Shown one piece after another: positions 1-11,609 of a stretch of 64,000 nt of DNA. The notes beneath the pieces were generated by a model, which saw only the letters and a program-made list of their open reading frames with translations, was not told the origin of the DNA and ran no database searches. Source of the stretch: Stutzerimonas stutzeri (GTDB lineage: Bacteria > Pseudomonadota > Gammaproteobacteria > Pseudomonadales > Pseudomonadaceae); the NCBI RefSeq assembly GCF_024451105.1, contig NZ_JANGEY010000007.1, forward strand, positions 62,001-126,000, read 5' to 3'. Positions within the stretch are counted from its first letter, which is position 1, and every line of letters begins with the position of its first letter. Made by a program: the position numbers and the translations under genes.

Positions 1-443
1 AGGCCGAGGCGGCCGTGGGGGGTGCTCTCCTCGCCCTGCTCGCCGAGCAGGCTGGCGATGATGGTGGTCGACGACTGGGCGAACACGGCGCCGAACACGA
101 AGGCGGCGGCGACGGGCAGCCCGGCGAGCCACACGAGGCCCCCGACCAGCAGGGTGGTGAGGACCACCTGGCCGGTGCCCAGGCCCAGCACCTGGTGGCG
201 CAACGCCTGCAGTTGCGGCAGGGAGAAGTTGAGCCCGATGGTGAACAGCAGGAAGACCACGCCGAACTCGGCGAGCGTTGCGAACTCCGGCACCGAGACC
301 GTCGGCCCCAGGGTGTGCGGGCCGAGGATCACGCCCACCAGCAGATAGCCCAGGCTGGTCGGGATGTGCAGGCGCTGGAAGGCGACCACCACGGCGATCG
401 CCACGCCCAGCAGCAGCAGGATCTGTGCGAGATGCTCCATCAT
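1..443 (-). CDS. CPA2-family monovalent cation/proton antiporter (KefB-like), partial
   Basis: Reading from the ATG at 443 on the minus strand gives a hydrophobic N-terminus starting MMEHLAQILLLLGVA, with antiporter-type motifs GYLLVGVILGPH and FGVVFLLFTIGLNFSLPQL. This is typical of the membrane exchanger domain of the CPA2/Kef family, which exchanges K+ or Na+ for protons across the inner membrane. Only about 147 residues are present because the gene runs off the left edge, so the later helices and any TrkA-N/RCK domain cannot be seen. A second ATG lies at 440. A different, complete CPA2 gene is found at 40021-41691. The family is confident; the transported ion is not known. Confidence 0.85.
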   Translation of the reverse strand, partial: MMEHLAQILLLLGVAIAVVVAFQRLHIPTSLGYLLVGVILGPHTLGPTVSVPEFATLAEFGVVFLLFTIGLNFSLPQLQALRHQVLGLGTGQVVLTTLLVGGLVWLAGLPVAAAFVFGAVFAQSSTTIIASLLGEQGEESTPHGRLG

Positions 444-621
444 CGGCGCATTCCGCCCGCGACCGCGAGCGGACGGTCGCGCGCCGGGTCCCCGTGCGGC
501 AGGCGGAGCAGGCGACGGTCATGCGGCATGGCGGAAGACTCCCTCACGGCTGACGACGAACCGCCCCGAGGGTAGCGCGGCGCCCGCGGGAAAAACAGCG
601 CACGCGACCGCGGCGCCGGCA

Positions 622-1536
622 TCAGCCGGAAGCGGCGGCGCCCCCGCCGGCCTCCAGCGCCCGCCACAACCGCCGCACCGCCGGCTTGTGCAGCAGTGCG
701 CAGCGGTACAGGCGGATTTCCAGCGGCACCTGCCACTGCTCGTCGCCGCACACCGCCAGCTCGCCGCGCGCCAGTTCGTGCTCCACCGACAGGCGCGGCA
801 CCCAGGCCACGCCGAGGCCCTGCAGGGCCATGCTCTTCAGGCTGTCGGCCATCGCCGTCTCGTACACGGTGGTCGAGCGCAGGCCGCGCTGGCGCAGCAG
901 CAGGTTGACCGAGCGGCCGAGGAAGGCGCCGGCGGTGTAGGCCAAGAGCGGCACGCTCTGCCCGCCGTCGAGGTCGAACAGCGGGCGGCCGGCGTCGTCC
1001 ACCGCGCACACCGGCAGCATGGCGGTGGCGCCCAGGTGCAGCGAGGGGAACAGCTCGGGGTCGAGCTGCAGCGAGGCTTCCGGGTCGTAGTAGGCGAGGA
1101 TCAGGTCGCAGGTGCCGTCGCGCAGGGCGTGCATCGCCTCGCCGACGTTGGTGGCGACCAGCCGGCTCTTGATCGTCAGGCCGGCGCGGCGCAGGCCGGC
1201 GATCCAGCTCGGGAAGAAGCCGAGGGTCAGCGAGTGGGCGGCGGCGAACTGCAGCAGGTCGCCCTGCTCGCCCTCCAGATCGTGCAGGTGGCGCACCGCC
1301 TCGCCGAGCTGGCCGACCACGTTGCGCGCGGTGACCAGGAACAGCTGGCCGGCCTCGGTCAGCTCCACCGGGGTGCGCGCGCGGTTGACCAGGGTCAGGC
1401 CGAGGGCCTCCTCCAGCGCCTTGATGCGCCGGCTGAACGCCGGCTGGGTGACGAAGCGCTTGAGCGCCGCCTGGGAGAAGCTGCGGGTGGCGGCCAGGGC
1501 GACGAAGTCCTCCAGCCACTTGGTTTCCAGATTCAT
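622..1536 (-). CDS. LysR-family transcriptional regulator (HypT/YjiE-like)
   Basis: The 304-residue protein starts MNLETKWLEDFVALAATRSF and has a classic N-terminal winged helix-turn-helix at about residues 8-65 (FSQAALKRFVTQPAFSRRIKALE), followed by a LysR effector-binding domain. The N-terminal NxETKWLxDF pattern resembles E. coli HypT (YjiE), but that is from memory and not proof of function. It is divergent from aspA with about 170 bp between start codons, so autoregulation and control of aspA are plausible. From memory, the same LysR/aspA pairing exists in P. aeruginosa (PA5428/PA5429). Confidence 0.85.
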   Translation of the reverse strand: MNLETKWLEDFVALAATRSFSQAALKRFVTQPAFSRRIKALEEALGLTLVNRARTPVELTEAGQLFLVTARNVVGQLGEAVRHLHDLEGEQGDLLQFAAAHSLTLGFFPSWIAGLRRAGLTIKSRLVATNVGEAMHALRDGTCDLILAYYDPEASLQLDPELFPSLHLGATAMLPVCAVDDAGRPLFDLDGGQSVPLLAYTAGAFLGRSVNLLLRQRGLRSTTVYETAMADSLKSMALQGLGVAWVPRLSVEHELARGELAVCGDEQWQVPLEIRLYRCALLHKPAVRRLWRALEAGGGAAASG

Positions 1537-1706
1537 CGCGCCTCCGCGGGGGCCGGCCGGGTCGCCGGCGTCAATTTGCCGTTACGGCCTCATTATGCCG
1601 ATTCGACATGACCCAGCAAGCAACAGCATTGGCCGCCGCTGCGCCAGGAGCCCTAACCTATGGGCGTCGCGGTGCTCGCCGCCATCCTTCGGAACCTCGC
1701 CCCATC

Positions 1707-3131
<1,425 letters not shown>

Positions 3132-3145
3132 TCGCTACCCGGTTC

Positions 3146-3200
3146 CAGGCGCCGCCGGTGTCCTTTTTGTCGGCACAACAGAACGCGCCGGCGGCGCCTG
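3146..3200. repeat. 13-bp perfect inverted repeat, copy 1
   Basis: CAGGCGCCGCCGG at 3146-3158 pairs perfectly with its reverse complement at 3188-3200. The loop contains CTTTTTGTCGG. The same two arms, with a shorter loop that also contains CTTTTTGTCGG, occur at 5824-5868. This copy sits 15 bp after the aspA stop. It could be an extragenic palindromic repeat or part of a terminator. Confidence 0.75.
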
Positions 3201-3302
3201 ACATCCTTGCGGCGCGCAGTGCGCCAGCGTTAACGGCATTGGAGAGGTCCCATCCCGATGTCCTTGGGACGTTCATGGCTCGTCCCTTTTTTCTTCCCTC
3301 CA

Positions 3303-3331
3303 CCCCCGGAGCGTTTCCGGGGGCTTTTTTT
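3303..3331 (+). terminator. Rho-independent terminator downstream of aspA
   Basis: CCCCCGGA (3303-3310) pairs with TCCGGGGG (3316-3323) around a 5-nt loop, followed by C and seven T. It lies 170 bp after aspA, so the aspA transcript would have a long 3' leader-like tail. The convergent regulator gene ends at 3350. Confidence 0.85.
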
Positions 3332-3349
3332 CACCGCGCCGGCCACCGC

Positions 3350-4159
3350 TCACTCGATCTCGAACAGGCCGTCGCGGATCTGCGCGCCGGCCAGGCGTTC
3401 GCGGATGTCGGCGTCGATGCGCGGATCGTCCGGGGCGTAGAGCATCACCTGGCGATAGGCGGCGACGCGGTTGATGTCCGCTCCCAGGTAGTCCCACACC
3501 ACCCGGGTGCAGGCCGGGGTGCGGCGGTCGCCGCTGGAGACGCCGGTCTTCAGGCCGTTGAGGCGGCCGATGCGGCTCTTGAAGCTGGGGATGAGGATGG
3601 TCTGGCTCATCTCGTTGCCGGTCAGCGACTCGTAGTCGATGAGGAACAGGCGGTCCTGCAGGTAGAAGGCGGCGCCCAGGTAGCGGCAGCGCACCCAGTC
3701 CTCGGCGCTGCCGCCGGCGGCCCGCTCCTGGCGCTCCTGGCGCTCGAACAGGTAGTTGCCGCGCTCCTCGCGCAGCTGCACCAGCGACAGCAGGATCTGC
3801 CCGGGGACCGACATGCAGTTGGCGTATTCGAAGTAGTAACCGCAGTAGCGCGCCAGGCTGGTGGCGTGCTCGCGCAACGGCTGCAGCAGCTCGAGCAGGG
3901 GATCCTGCACGGACTGCGCAGGGCCGTCGGTGCGCGCGCCGATCAGGCGGGCGAACTGCTCGGCCGGCAGGCCCAGCTCGTACTCCTCGACACCGAAGAA
4001 GTCGCAGATGCGCTTGAGGTTGTAGGGGGTCGGGCGGCTCTGCCCGCCGAGGTACTTGTTGAACTGGGCGCGGTTGAGGCCCAGCTTGCGGCAGACCTCG
4101 GCGATCGAACGGTAGTGGCTGCAGAGCAGCTTGAGGTTGTGGCCGAGGTGCTCGGACAT
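3350..4159 (-). CDS. helix-turn-helix (XRE/Cro-like) transcriptional regulator
   Basis: The 269-residue protein begins MSEHLGHNLKLLCSHYRS and has an N-terminal Cro/C1-like helix-turn-helix at about residues 8-62 (IAEVCRKLGLNRAQFNKYLGGQSRPT). The remaining 200 residues are a sensor-like domain I cannot assign to a named family. The ATG at 4159 is chosen over longer open-frame starts because it has an AGGAGC ribosome binding site just upstream and precedes the HTH immediately. It is divergent from the AGCS symporter gene with about 170 bp between, so it may control that gene. The inducer is unknown. Confidence 0.8.
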   Translation of the reverse strand: MSEHLGHNLKLLCSHYRSIAEVCRKLGLNRAQFNKYLGGQSRPTPYNLKRICDFFGVEEYELGLPAEQFARLIGARTDGPAQSVQDPLLELLQPLREHATSLARYCGYYFEYANCMSVPGQILLSLVQLREERGNYLFERQERQERAAGGSAEDWVRCRYLGAAFYLQDRLFLIDYESLTGNEMSQTILIPSFKSRIGRLNGLKTGVSSGDRRTPACTRVVWDYLGADINRVAAYRQVMLYAPDDPRIDADIRERLAGAQIRDGLFEIE

Positions 4160-4330
4160 GGCGCTGCTCCTGTGGCGCGACTGACGCGAATATAGCATCA
4201 GGTCGCGCCAACTCGCCGCTACCCGCGAAATTGTCCGACCGGCGGAGTTGGCCAACCATAGCCTCTTCGCGGCGGGCAACGGAAACACCCGGCAACACCC
4301 TGACTAGAACAACAAGAGAGGCACCCCCAC

Positions 4331-5778
<1,448 letters not shown>

Positions 5779-5783
5779 GTGCT

Positions 5784-5816
5784 GCGGCCGGCGGGACGCC
5801 CGTTCCCGCCGGCCGC
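5784..5816. terminator. strong hairpin after the symporter gene
   Basis: A 13-bp perfect stem (5784-5796 with 5804-5816) around a 7-nt loop starts 6 bp after the symporter stop. No T run follows directly. The 3' arm can instead pair with the AGGCG-CC-GCCGG sequence just before CTTTTTG at 5839-5845, giving a more terminator-like alternative fold. Confidence 0.5.
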
Positions 5817-5823
5817 CTCCCCG

Positions 5824-5868
5824 CAGGCGCCGCCGGTGCTTTTTGTCGGCTTCGACCGGCGGCGCCTG
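5824..5868. repeat. 13-bp perfect inverted repeat, copy 2
   Basis: CAGGCGCCGCCGG at 5824-5836 pairs with its reverse complement at 5856-5868; the 19-nt loop contains TGCTTTTTGTCGG. Arms are identical to the repeat at 3146-3200. It lies between the symporter gene and the binding-protein gene at 5894, where it could act as a terminator or attenuator. Confidence 0.75.
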
Positions 5869-5893
5869 CTCCCATTCTCACGGAGGAACCACC

Positions 5894-6655
5894 ATGCGCA
5901 ACCTGCTGGGCAAGCTCGCCCTGCTCGTCTTCCTGCTGAGCCCCGGCGCCGTCTGCGCCGCCGTGCCGGCCGACTACCGCGTGCACCTGCTGACCGAGAA
6001 CTTCCCGCCGTTCAACATGGCCGCCGACGGCCGCAACTTCGCCCGCGACGAGCAGATCCAGGGCCTCAGCGCCGCCCTGGTGCGCGAGATGTTCGCCCGC
6101 GCCGGTCTCGGCTACACCATGACCCTGCGCTTCCCCTGGGACCGCGTCTATCGCCACGTCCTCGAGCATCCGGGCAGCGGGCTGTTCTCCACCGCGCGCA
6201 CGCCCAAGCGCGAGGCGCAGTTCAAGTGGGTCGGGCCGATCGCCGAATACCACAGCGTGCTGGTCGCCGCCCCCGGCAGCGACATCGAGCTGAGCGATCT
6301 CGAGCAGGCGCGCGCCTACCGCATCGGCGCCTACAAGAGCGCCGCGGCCAGCCAGCTGCTGGAGAGCCAGCACATCCTCCCCGCCGACGCGCTGAGCGAT
6401 GCGGACAACATCGGCAAGCTGCAGCGCGGGCAGATCGACCTGTGGGCCACCGCCGCGCCGGTCTGGCAGCATCACGCCCGCCAGGCCGGCATCGACGGCC
6501 TGCGCGAGGTGCTGCGCTTCCACAGCGATCCGCTGTACCTGGCCCTGCACAAGGACACCCCGGACGAGGTGGTGCAGCGCCTGCAGCGCGCCCTCGACCA
6601 GATGCGCGGCGAAGGCTGGAGCGCCTGCACCCAACAACCGGAACTGTGCCGGTGA
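5894..6655 (+). CDS. periplasmic solute-binding protein, family 3-like
   Basis: The 253-residue protein has an N-terminal signal peptide (hydrophobic LALLVFLLSPGAVCA, likely cut near residue 20), then a type II periplasmic-binding fold. It starts DYRVHLLTENFPPFNM, contains LSAALVREMFARAGL and LFSTARTPKREAQFKWVGP, all typical of SBP_bac_3/amino-acid-binding-like proteins. A GGAGGA ribosome binding site supports the ATG at 5894. No permease or ATPase genes are adjacent, so it may be an orphan binding protein or a sensor-like family member rather than part of an ABC importer. The ligand is unknown. Confidence 0.85.
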   Translation: MRNLLGKLALLVFLLSPGAVCAAVPADYRVHLLTENFPPFNMAADGRNFARDEQIQGLSAALVREMFARAGLGYTMTLRFPWDRVYRHVLEHPGSGLFSTARTPKREAQFKWVGPIAEYHSVLVAAPGSDIELSDLEQARAYRIGAYKSAAASQLLESQHILPADALSDADNIGKLQRGQIDLWATAAPVWQHHARQAGIDGLREVLRFHSDPLYLALHKDTPDEVVQRLQRALDQMRGEGWSACTQQPELCR

Positions 6656-6735
6656 GGCGGCCGGCGCCTAAAGGCTAACAGCCGCCCGAGCGTCCCGGCT
6701 GCGACAATGCCGGGCTCTTCCCTGGAGTCGATGCC

Positions 6736-7728
6736 ATGAACGCCCCCCACAAGCTGCTGGTGCTCTACACCGGCGGCACCATCGGCATGCAGACGAGCGC
6801 GGACGGCCTGGTCCCGGCCGCCGGCTTCGAGGCGCGCCTGCGCGCCGCGCAGGCCGCCCATCCCGAGCGCCCGGCGCCGGCCTGGGTGCTGCGCGAACTC
6901 GCCCCGCCGCTCGACAGCGCCAACATGAACCAGGACCACTGGCTGGCGATGCGCGACGCCATCGTCGCCGCGGTGGCGGAGGACGGCTGCGACGCGGTGC
7001 TGCTGCTGCACGGCACCGACACCCTGGCCTACAGCGCCGCGGCGCTGTCCTTCCTGCTGCTCGGCCTGAACCTGCCGGTAGTGCTGACCGGCTCGATGCT
7101 GCCGGCCGGCGTGCCCGGCAGCGACGCCTGGGACAACCTGCTCGGCGCCCTTGCCGCGCTGGCGGAAGGCGTCGCCCCCGGCGTGCACCTGTACTTCCAC
7201 GGCCGCCTGCTGCACGGCGCGCGGGCCAGCAAGATCAGGAGCGAGGCGTTCGACGCCTTCGCCGAATCCGCCCGCCCGCGCCACGGTGCGGCGGCGCTCG
7301 AGCTGCCGGCCGCGCTGTCCTGGCGCCAGCCGCGCCGCCCGGCGAACGTCGCCGTGCTGCCGCTGTTCCCCGGCCTGCAGGCCGCCCACGTCCGCGCCCT
7401 GCTCGCCAGCGGCGTCGAGGCGCTGCTGCTGGAGTGCTACGGCAGCGGCACCGGCCCCTCGGACGACGCCGCGCTGATCAAAGCCCTGCGCGAGGCGCAC
7501 GCGCGCGGCGTAGTGCTGGCAGCGATCAGCCAGTGCGCCGAAGGCCACGTCGAGTTCGGCGTGTACGCCGCCGGCAGCCGCCTGGCCGCCACCGGCCTGG
7601 CCTCGGGCGGCGGCATGACCCGCGAGGCGGCGCTGGCCAAGCTGTTCGCCCTGCTCGGCGCCGGCCTGGGTCAGGCCGAGGTGGAGCGCTGGTTCGCCGT
7701 CGACCTGTGCGGGGAACTGCGCGACTGA
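6736..7728 (+). CDS. ansA: L-asparaginase, type I (cytoplasmic)
   Basis: The 330-residue enzyme hydrolyses L-asparagine to aspartate and ammonia. The first catalytic motif YTGGTIGMQ is at about residues 11-19 and the second, LLLHGTDTLAY, at about 93-103. There is no signal peptide and the similarity pattern (RLLHGARASKIRSEAFDAF, SQCAEGHVEFGVYAAG) fits E. coli AnsA rather than the periplasmic type II enzyme. Its product would feed aspartase at 1707, and a glutaminase lies at 9177. A bidirectional hairpin follows the stop. Confidence 0.9.
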   Translation: MNAPHKLLVLYTGGTIGMQTSADGLVPAAGFEARLRAAQAAHPERPAPAWVLRELAPPLDSANMNQDHWLAMRDAIVAAVAEDGCDAVLLLHGTDTLAYSAAALSFLLLGLNLPVVLTGSMLPAGVPGSDAWDNLLGALAALAEGVAPGVHLYFHGRLLHGARASKIRSEAFDAFAESARPRHGAAALELPAALSWRQPRRPANVAVLPLFPGLQAAHVRALLASGVEALLLECYGSGTGPSDDAALIKALREAHARGVVLAAISQCAEGHVEFGVYAAGSRLAATGLASGGGMTREAALAKLFALLGAGLGQAEVERWFAVDLCGELRD

Positions 7729-7749
7729 GGGCGTCCCGCCCGCAAACGA

Positions 7750-7773
7750 ACACGCCTCCCGAAGGAGGCGTGT
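7750..7773. terminator. bidirectional hairpin between ansA and the hydroxylase gene
   Basis: ACACGCCTCC (7750-7759), loop CGAA, GGAGGCGTGT (7764-7773): a perfect 10-bp stem with a stable tetraloop between convergent genes. T-rich sequence is seen only on the minus-strand side (TTCGTTTGCG), so termination of the minus-strand gene is the better supported role. Confidence 0.65.
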
Positions 7774-7792
7774 CGCATGCGCGAATCGCGGC

Positions 7793-8962
7793 TCAGACCA
7801 TGCTCGGGTCCGGCTCCAGGCCCATCAGCTCGCGACCGAGGATCTGCGCGCAGACGTCGTAGTCGGTGTAGGCGTGCGCGCCGGTCATGTGCGAGTCGCG
7901 GAACAGGCGCTGGATCTCGTTGTCCTCGAACCAGCTGGTGGCGCCGGCGGCGGCGAACAGGCGGTCGACCGCCTCGATGCACAGCTTCACCGCGTAGGCC
8001 TGGTTGGTGCGCCAGTAGGCCAGTTCGGCGCGGGTCGGGTACTGGTGGCGCGCGGCGAATTCGGCGTGCTCCTGCCAGGTCTTCTCGAGGAAGGCGCGCG
8101 CCGCGGCGACCTGGTGGGTCGACTCGGCCAGGCGCATCAGCGCCGGGGTGGCGGTGCCGACGCTGGCGCCGGTGTAGGCGCGCACGCGGTTCTGCTGCTT
8201 CTCCCTGAAGGCGACCAGCATGCGCTCGGCCACGCCCAGGCTGATGGCGGCGAAGCCGCAGGCGAAGTACGGGCGGTACGGCGCATAGAAGATCTTGCTG
8301 TCCGGGTACAGGCCGAAGCCGGCGGAGCTGCCCTCCATCATGTCCCTGGCGGCCTGGATGCGATGCTCGGGGATGAAGGCGTCCTTGATCACCAGGGTCT
8401 TCGAGCCGCTGCTGCGCATGCCGATGGCGTACCAGTCGTCGCGGATCTCGTAGTCGCTGCGCGGCAGCACGCCGAAGCTGTACACCGACTCGCCTGCGGC
8501 GTTCTGCCGGCGCATGCCGACGATGGCCCACTCGGCGTGGTCGCAGCCGCTGCTCCAGCCCATCTCGCCGCTCAGGCGCACGCCGCCCTCGACCTCCTCG
8601 ATCCTGCTGAACGGCGCGATGCTGCTGCTCGCCGTGGCATCCGGGTTCTCGCCCCAGATCTCGTCCTGCAGCTGCCTGGAAAACATCGCCAGCTGGTGGC
8701 TGTGGGTGCACAGCAGGCTGAAGGCCCAGGCGGTGCCGCCGCAGGCGCCGGCCAGGGCGACGATGCACTCGGCGAATTCGGGCAGGGAGATCTCCATGCC
8801 GCCGTAGGCCTTGGGCTGGAAGGCGCGGTGCAGACCGACGCTCTTGAGCAGGGCGATGTTCTCGGCCGGGACCTGGCGCTCGCGCTCGGCGCGGGCGGCA
8901 TTGGCAGCGATCTGCGGAAGGATCGCCTTGAGGTCTTCGAGAAGCGGATTGTGCTGGGTCAT
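7793..8962 (-). CDS. p-hydroxyphenylacetate 3-hydroxylase, oxygenase component (C2-type)
   Basis: The 389-residue protein has the acyl-CoA-dehydrogenase fold of two-component flavin monooxygenases. Long stretches match my recollection of the Acinetobacter baumannii HPAH C2 component: LHRAFQPKAYGG, GTAWAFSLLCTHSHQ, WSSGCDHAEWAIVG, KIFYAPYRPYFA, and the C-terminus GRELMGLEPDPSMV. That enzyme uses reduced FMN and O2 to make homoprotocatechuate. The start at 8962 has a GAGG ribosome site and fits the family N-terminus. A flavin reductase (C1) is expected as partner but none is seen nearby, nor are homoprotocatechuate pathway genes, so the reductase must come from elsewhere or the substrate differs. 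Confidence 0.85.
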   Translation of the reverse strand: MTQHNPLLEDLKAILPQIAANAARAERERQVPAENIALLKSVGLHRAFQPKAYGGMEISLPEFAECIVALAGACGGTAWAFSLLCTHSHQLAMFSRQLQDEIWGENPDATASSSIAPFSRIEEVEGGVRLSGEMGWSSGCDHAEWAIVGMRRQNAAGESVYSFGVLPRSDYEIRDDWYAIGMRSSGSKTLVIKDAFIPEHRIQAARDMMEGSSAGFGLYPDSKIFYAPYRPYFACGFAAISLGVAERMLVAFREKQQNRVRAYTGASVGTATPALMRLAESTHQVAAARAFLEKTWQEHAEFAARHQYPTRAELAYWRTNQAYAVKLCIEAVDRLFAAAGATSWFEDNEIQRLFRDSHMTGAHAYTDYDVCAQILGRELMGLEPDPSMV

Positions 8963-9176
8963 TGCAGCCTCGACTTGTTCTTGGTGGCTTGCCGGAAGTC
9001 CCGTGCGCCCCGCAGCGGGGCCTCGGTCCCTGCCCGGGATCGTTGACGCCCGAGGATTATTGACCGCACGAAAAGTGCCGATAAATGCACGCAACGGTCT
9101 TAGCGCTGCACTTTCCATGGCAGCCGGACGGCAAAGCGGGGAAAACCATCGAGAAAAAGTGCAAGCCCGGGCGCGC

Positions 9177-10085
9177 TCAGAACACCGACCAGCCGATCCG
9201 CTCGCTGAGCTTCTCCAGCGCCGCCAGGCCGGCCAGCGAGTTGCCCGAGGCGTTCAGCTCCGGCGACCACACGCACACCGCGAAGCGCCCCGGCACCACC
9301 GCCAGCAGGCCGCCGCCGACGCCGCTCTTGCCCGGCAGGCCGACCCGGTAGGCGAAGCTGCCGGCCTCGTCGTACAGCCCGCAGGTGGCCATCACCGCGT
9401 TTACCTGGCGGGTCTGCTGCGCGCTCAGCACCTGCTCGCCGCTGTGCGGGCAGCGCCCCTGGTTGGCGAGGAAGGCGCCGGCGCGCGCCAGGTCGACGCA
9501 GCTCATCGCCAGCGCGCAGTTGTGGAAGTAGCTCCTCAGCACCGCCTCCACCTCGTTGTCGAAGTTGCCCAGCGACTGCATCAGGTAGGCCATCGCCGCG
9601 TTGCGCGCGCGGTGCTGGTACTCGGATTCCGCCACCTTCGCGTCGGAGACCAGCTGCGGGTTGCCGGACAGGCGGCGCAGGAAGTCGCGCATCGACAGCG
9701 CCGGCGCGGCGAAGCGCGACTGGTTGAGGTCGCTGATCACCAGCGCGCCGGCGTTGATGAACGGGTTGCGCGGCTTGCCGCGCTCCAGTTCGAGCTGTAC
9801 CAGCGAGTTGAACGGCAGGCCGGACGGCTCGTGGCCGAGACGCTGCCAGATCGCCTCGCCGGAGTGCCGGATCGCCAGGACCAGGGCGAACACCTTGGAG
9901 ATGCTCTGGATGGAGAACGCCGTGTCGGCGTCGCCGGCGCGGTACAACTGGCCGTCCACGCCGTACACGGCGATGCCCAGCTGGTCGGCCGGCACGCTGG
10001 CCAGCGCGGGGATGTAGTCGGCCACCTTGCCCTGACCGATCAGGGGGCGGACCTCGTCGAGGATTTCGTTGAGCAGCTGTTGCAT
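9177..10085 (-). CDS. glsA: glutaminase, serine-dependent (GlsA/GlsB type)
   Basis: The 302-residue cytoplasmic enzyme converts glutamine to glutamate and ammonia. It has the beta-lactamase-like glutaminase fold: the nucleophile motif S-I-S-K is at residues 61-64 ([12 protein letters not shown]), with [24 protein letters not shown] and [11 protein letters not shown] downstream. Length is normal for the family. It lies on the minus strand downstream of nothing obvious and is flanked by a dodecin gene. Together with asparaginase and aspartase it points to amide nitrogen use, although it could also serve acid resistance. Confidence 0.93.
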   Translation of the reverse strand: MQQLLNEILDEVRPLIGQGKVADYIPALASVPADQLGIAVYGVDGQLYRAGDADTAFSIQSISKVFALVLAIRHSGEAIWQRLGHEPSGLPFNSLVQLELERGKPRNPFINAGALVISDLNQSRFAAPALSMRDFLRRLSGNPQLVSDAKVAESEYQHRARNAAMAYLMQSLGNFDNEVEAVLRSYFHNCALAMSCVDLARAGAFLANQGRCPHSGEQVLSAQQTRQVNAVMATCGLYDEAGSFAYRVGLPGKSGVGGGLLAVVPGRFAVCVWSPELNASGNSLAGLAALEKLSERIGWSVF

Positions 10086-10206
10086 GGGCGGCGCGCGGCA
10101 TTGTTGTCATGGGGGATCAACTAGACGTCCGCCGCCCCCCTGCGCATCACAGCCGACAGCCCCCGGCCGGGAAAGCCGCCCGACCGTCCAGGCCCCCGGC
10201 CGGCAC

Positions 10207-10422
10207 TCAGCTGCCGACGATGCGGAAGCCGATCTTGATGGTCACCTGGTAGTGACCGACCAGGCCGTTCTCGATGTGCCCGCGGGTCTCCAGCACCTCG
10301 AACCAGTCCATGTGGTGCACGGTCTTGGCGGCCTCGGCCAGGGCGTTGTTGATGGCGTCCTCGATGCTGGTGCGCGACGAGCCGACCAGTTCGATCTTCT
10401 TGTAGGTGTGGTGATCCGACAT
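10207..10422 (-). CDS. dodecin family flavin-binding protein
   Basis: The 71-residue protein begins MSDHHTYKKIELVGSS and matches the dodecin family throughout: TSIEDAINNALAEAAKTVHHMDWFEVLETRGHI and the C-terminal VGHYQVTIKIGFRI. Dodecins form hollow dodecamers that store flavin in the cytoplasm, and the conserved Trp in MDWFEV stacks on the isoalloxazine ring. It is a single gene with GGAGC-like sequence upstream of the ATG. A link to the nearby flavin-dependent hydroxylase is conceivable but not shown. Confidence 0.92.
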   Translation of the reverse strand: MSDHHTYKKIELVGSSRTSIEDAINNALAEAAKTVHHMDWFEVLETRGHIENGLVGHYQVTIKIGFRIVGS

Positions 10423-10458
10423 GACGGCGCTCCTCGGCTGACAGGGGTCTTCTGAACG

Positions 10459-11523
10459 CTAGTCAAGGCCCGGCGCGCCGGCAAATCCGCCGCGCGCCTG
10501 CAGCGCCTCCAGCGCCGCGCGCCGCGCAGCCGGCTCCAGCCCGGCCAGCGCGACGGCACGCGCGTGGAAGCGCGACCAGTCGCCGCCGCTCTCGGCGAAC
10601 AGTGCGGCGAAGGCCGGCAGCCACTGCTCGTAGAGGCCGAACGGCAGCAGCCGGGCGTTGTTCAGCGGGCGGGCGAACCAGCCGTCGTAGCGCGCGTCGC
10701 CCTGCCAGGAGCCGTCGCGCAGCGCCGCATACTCGCCGCGCAGGCGCTGGAACTCGGCCTGCTTGAGCGCGCGCAGCGCCTCCGGCGGCAGCGGCCGGGC
10801 GTACAGCGCCTCGAGCCGCGCGCGGCTGGCCATCACCAGCGCGACGAACTGCTCGCGCTGGCGCTGCAGGTGCGCCGGTGGCGGCGGCAGCGCGCGGGCG
10901 CGGCGCCACTGGCGCAGCCCCTCCTCCTCGACGAAGCGCGCGTAGGACTCGTTGAAGGCGGTGTCGCCGGGCAGGTACAGGCGCTGGTGGGCCAGCTCGT
11001 GGAAGATCAGCCCGGCCAGCCGCTCGTCGTTCCAGGCCAGCATGCCGGCGAGCAGCGGGTCGTCGAACCAGCCGAGGGTGGAATAGGCGGCGACTCCGGC
11101 CACCTCGGTGTCCAGGCCCTGCAGGCGCAGCCGCGCGGCGGCGCCGCGGGCACGCTGCTCGTCGAACCAGCCGCGGTAGGCCACGCAGCCGGCGACGGGG
11201 AAGCAGTGGGTCACCGGCTGCAGGGACAGCTCGGGCGTGGCGAACAGGTTCCACACCACGTAGGGCCGACCGAGATCGGCGTACAGGCGGTAGCTGCGGT
11301 TGTCCGGCAGGGCCAGCTGCGCGCTGGCGAAGGCACGGGCGTCCTGGGCGAGGCGCAGGCGCTGGCGCAGCGCGGCGGGCTGGGCGGGATCGGCGAGCAG
11401 CTCGGCCACCGGCTGGCGGGCGCGCAGCAGCTGCCACTGGCCGCCGGCCAGCTGGGCGTAGTAGCCGAGGCTGGAGCAGCCGGTCAGCAGGACGAGCAAG
11501 GAGAGCAGGCAGAGGCGCGACAT
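10459..11523 (-). CDS. predicted zinc aminopeptidase lipoprotein (COG4324 type)
   Basis: The roughly 354-residue protein has a lipoprotein signal (LCLLSLLVLLTGCSS, lipobox LTGC) and a zinc-peptidase motif HELAHQRLY at about residues 185-193. The Glu-rich AFNESYARFVEEEGL segment that follows fits the predicted aminopeptidase family. It should sit on the periplasmic face of a membrane. The ATG at 11523 is preferred; a GTG three codons upstream at 11532 is possible. The gene is divergent from another small lipoprotein gene at 11610. Substrate unknown. Confidence 0.82.
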   Translation of the reverse strand: MSRLCLLSLLVLLTGCSSLGYYAQLAGGQWQLLRARQPVAELLADPAQPAALRQRLRLAQDARAFASAQLALPDNRSYRLYADLGRPYVVWNLFATPELSLQPVTHCFPVAGCVAYRGWFDEQRARGAAARLRLQGLDTEVAGVAAYSTLGWFDDPLLAGMLAWNDERLAGLIFHELAHQRLYLPGDTAFNESYARFVEEEGLRQWRRARALPPPPAHLQRQREQFVALVMASRARLEALYARPLPPEALRALKQAEFQRLRGEYAALRDGSWQGDARYDGWFARPLNNARLLPFGLYEQWLPAFAALFAESGGDWSRFHARAVALAGLEPAARRAALEALQARGGFAGAPGLD

Positions 11524-11609
11524 GCCGACCACGCTAGCCGATCGCCCCGTCTGCCGCCAGCCGCGCCGCGGCGCTATCCTGAAACGGTCCCCGCCTCCCG
11601 GAGCCCGCC

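Noticed and set aside
440-1519. 359-codon minus-strand frame overlapping the LysR gene
   Set aside because: It is a shadow of the LysR gene in another frame with Arg/Pro/Ala-rich composition.
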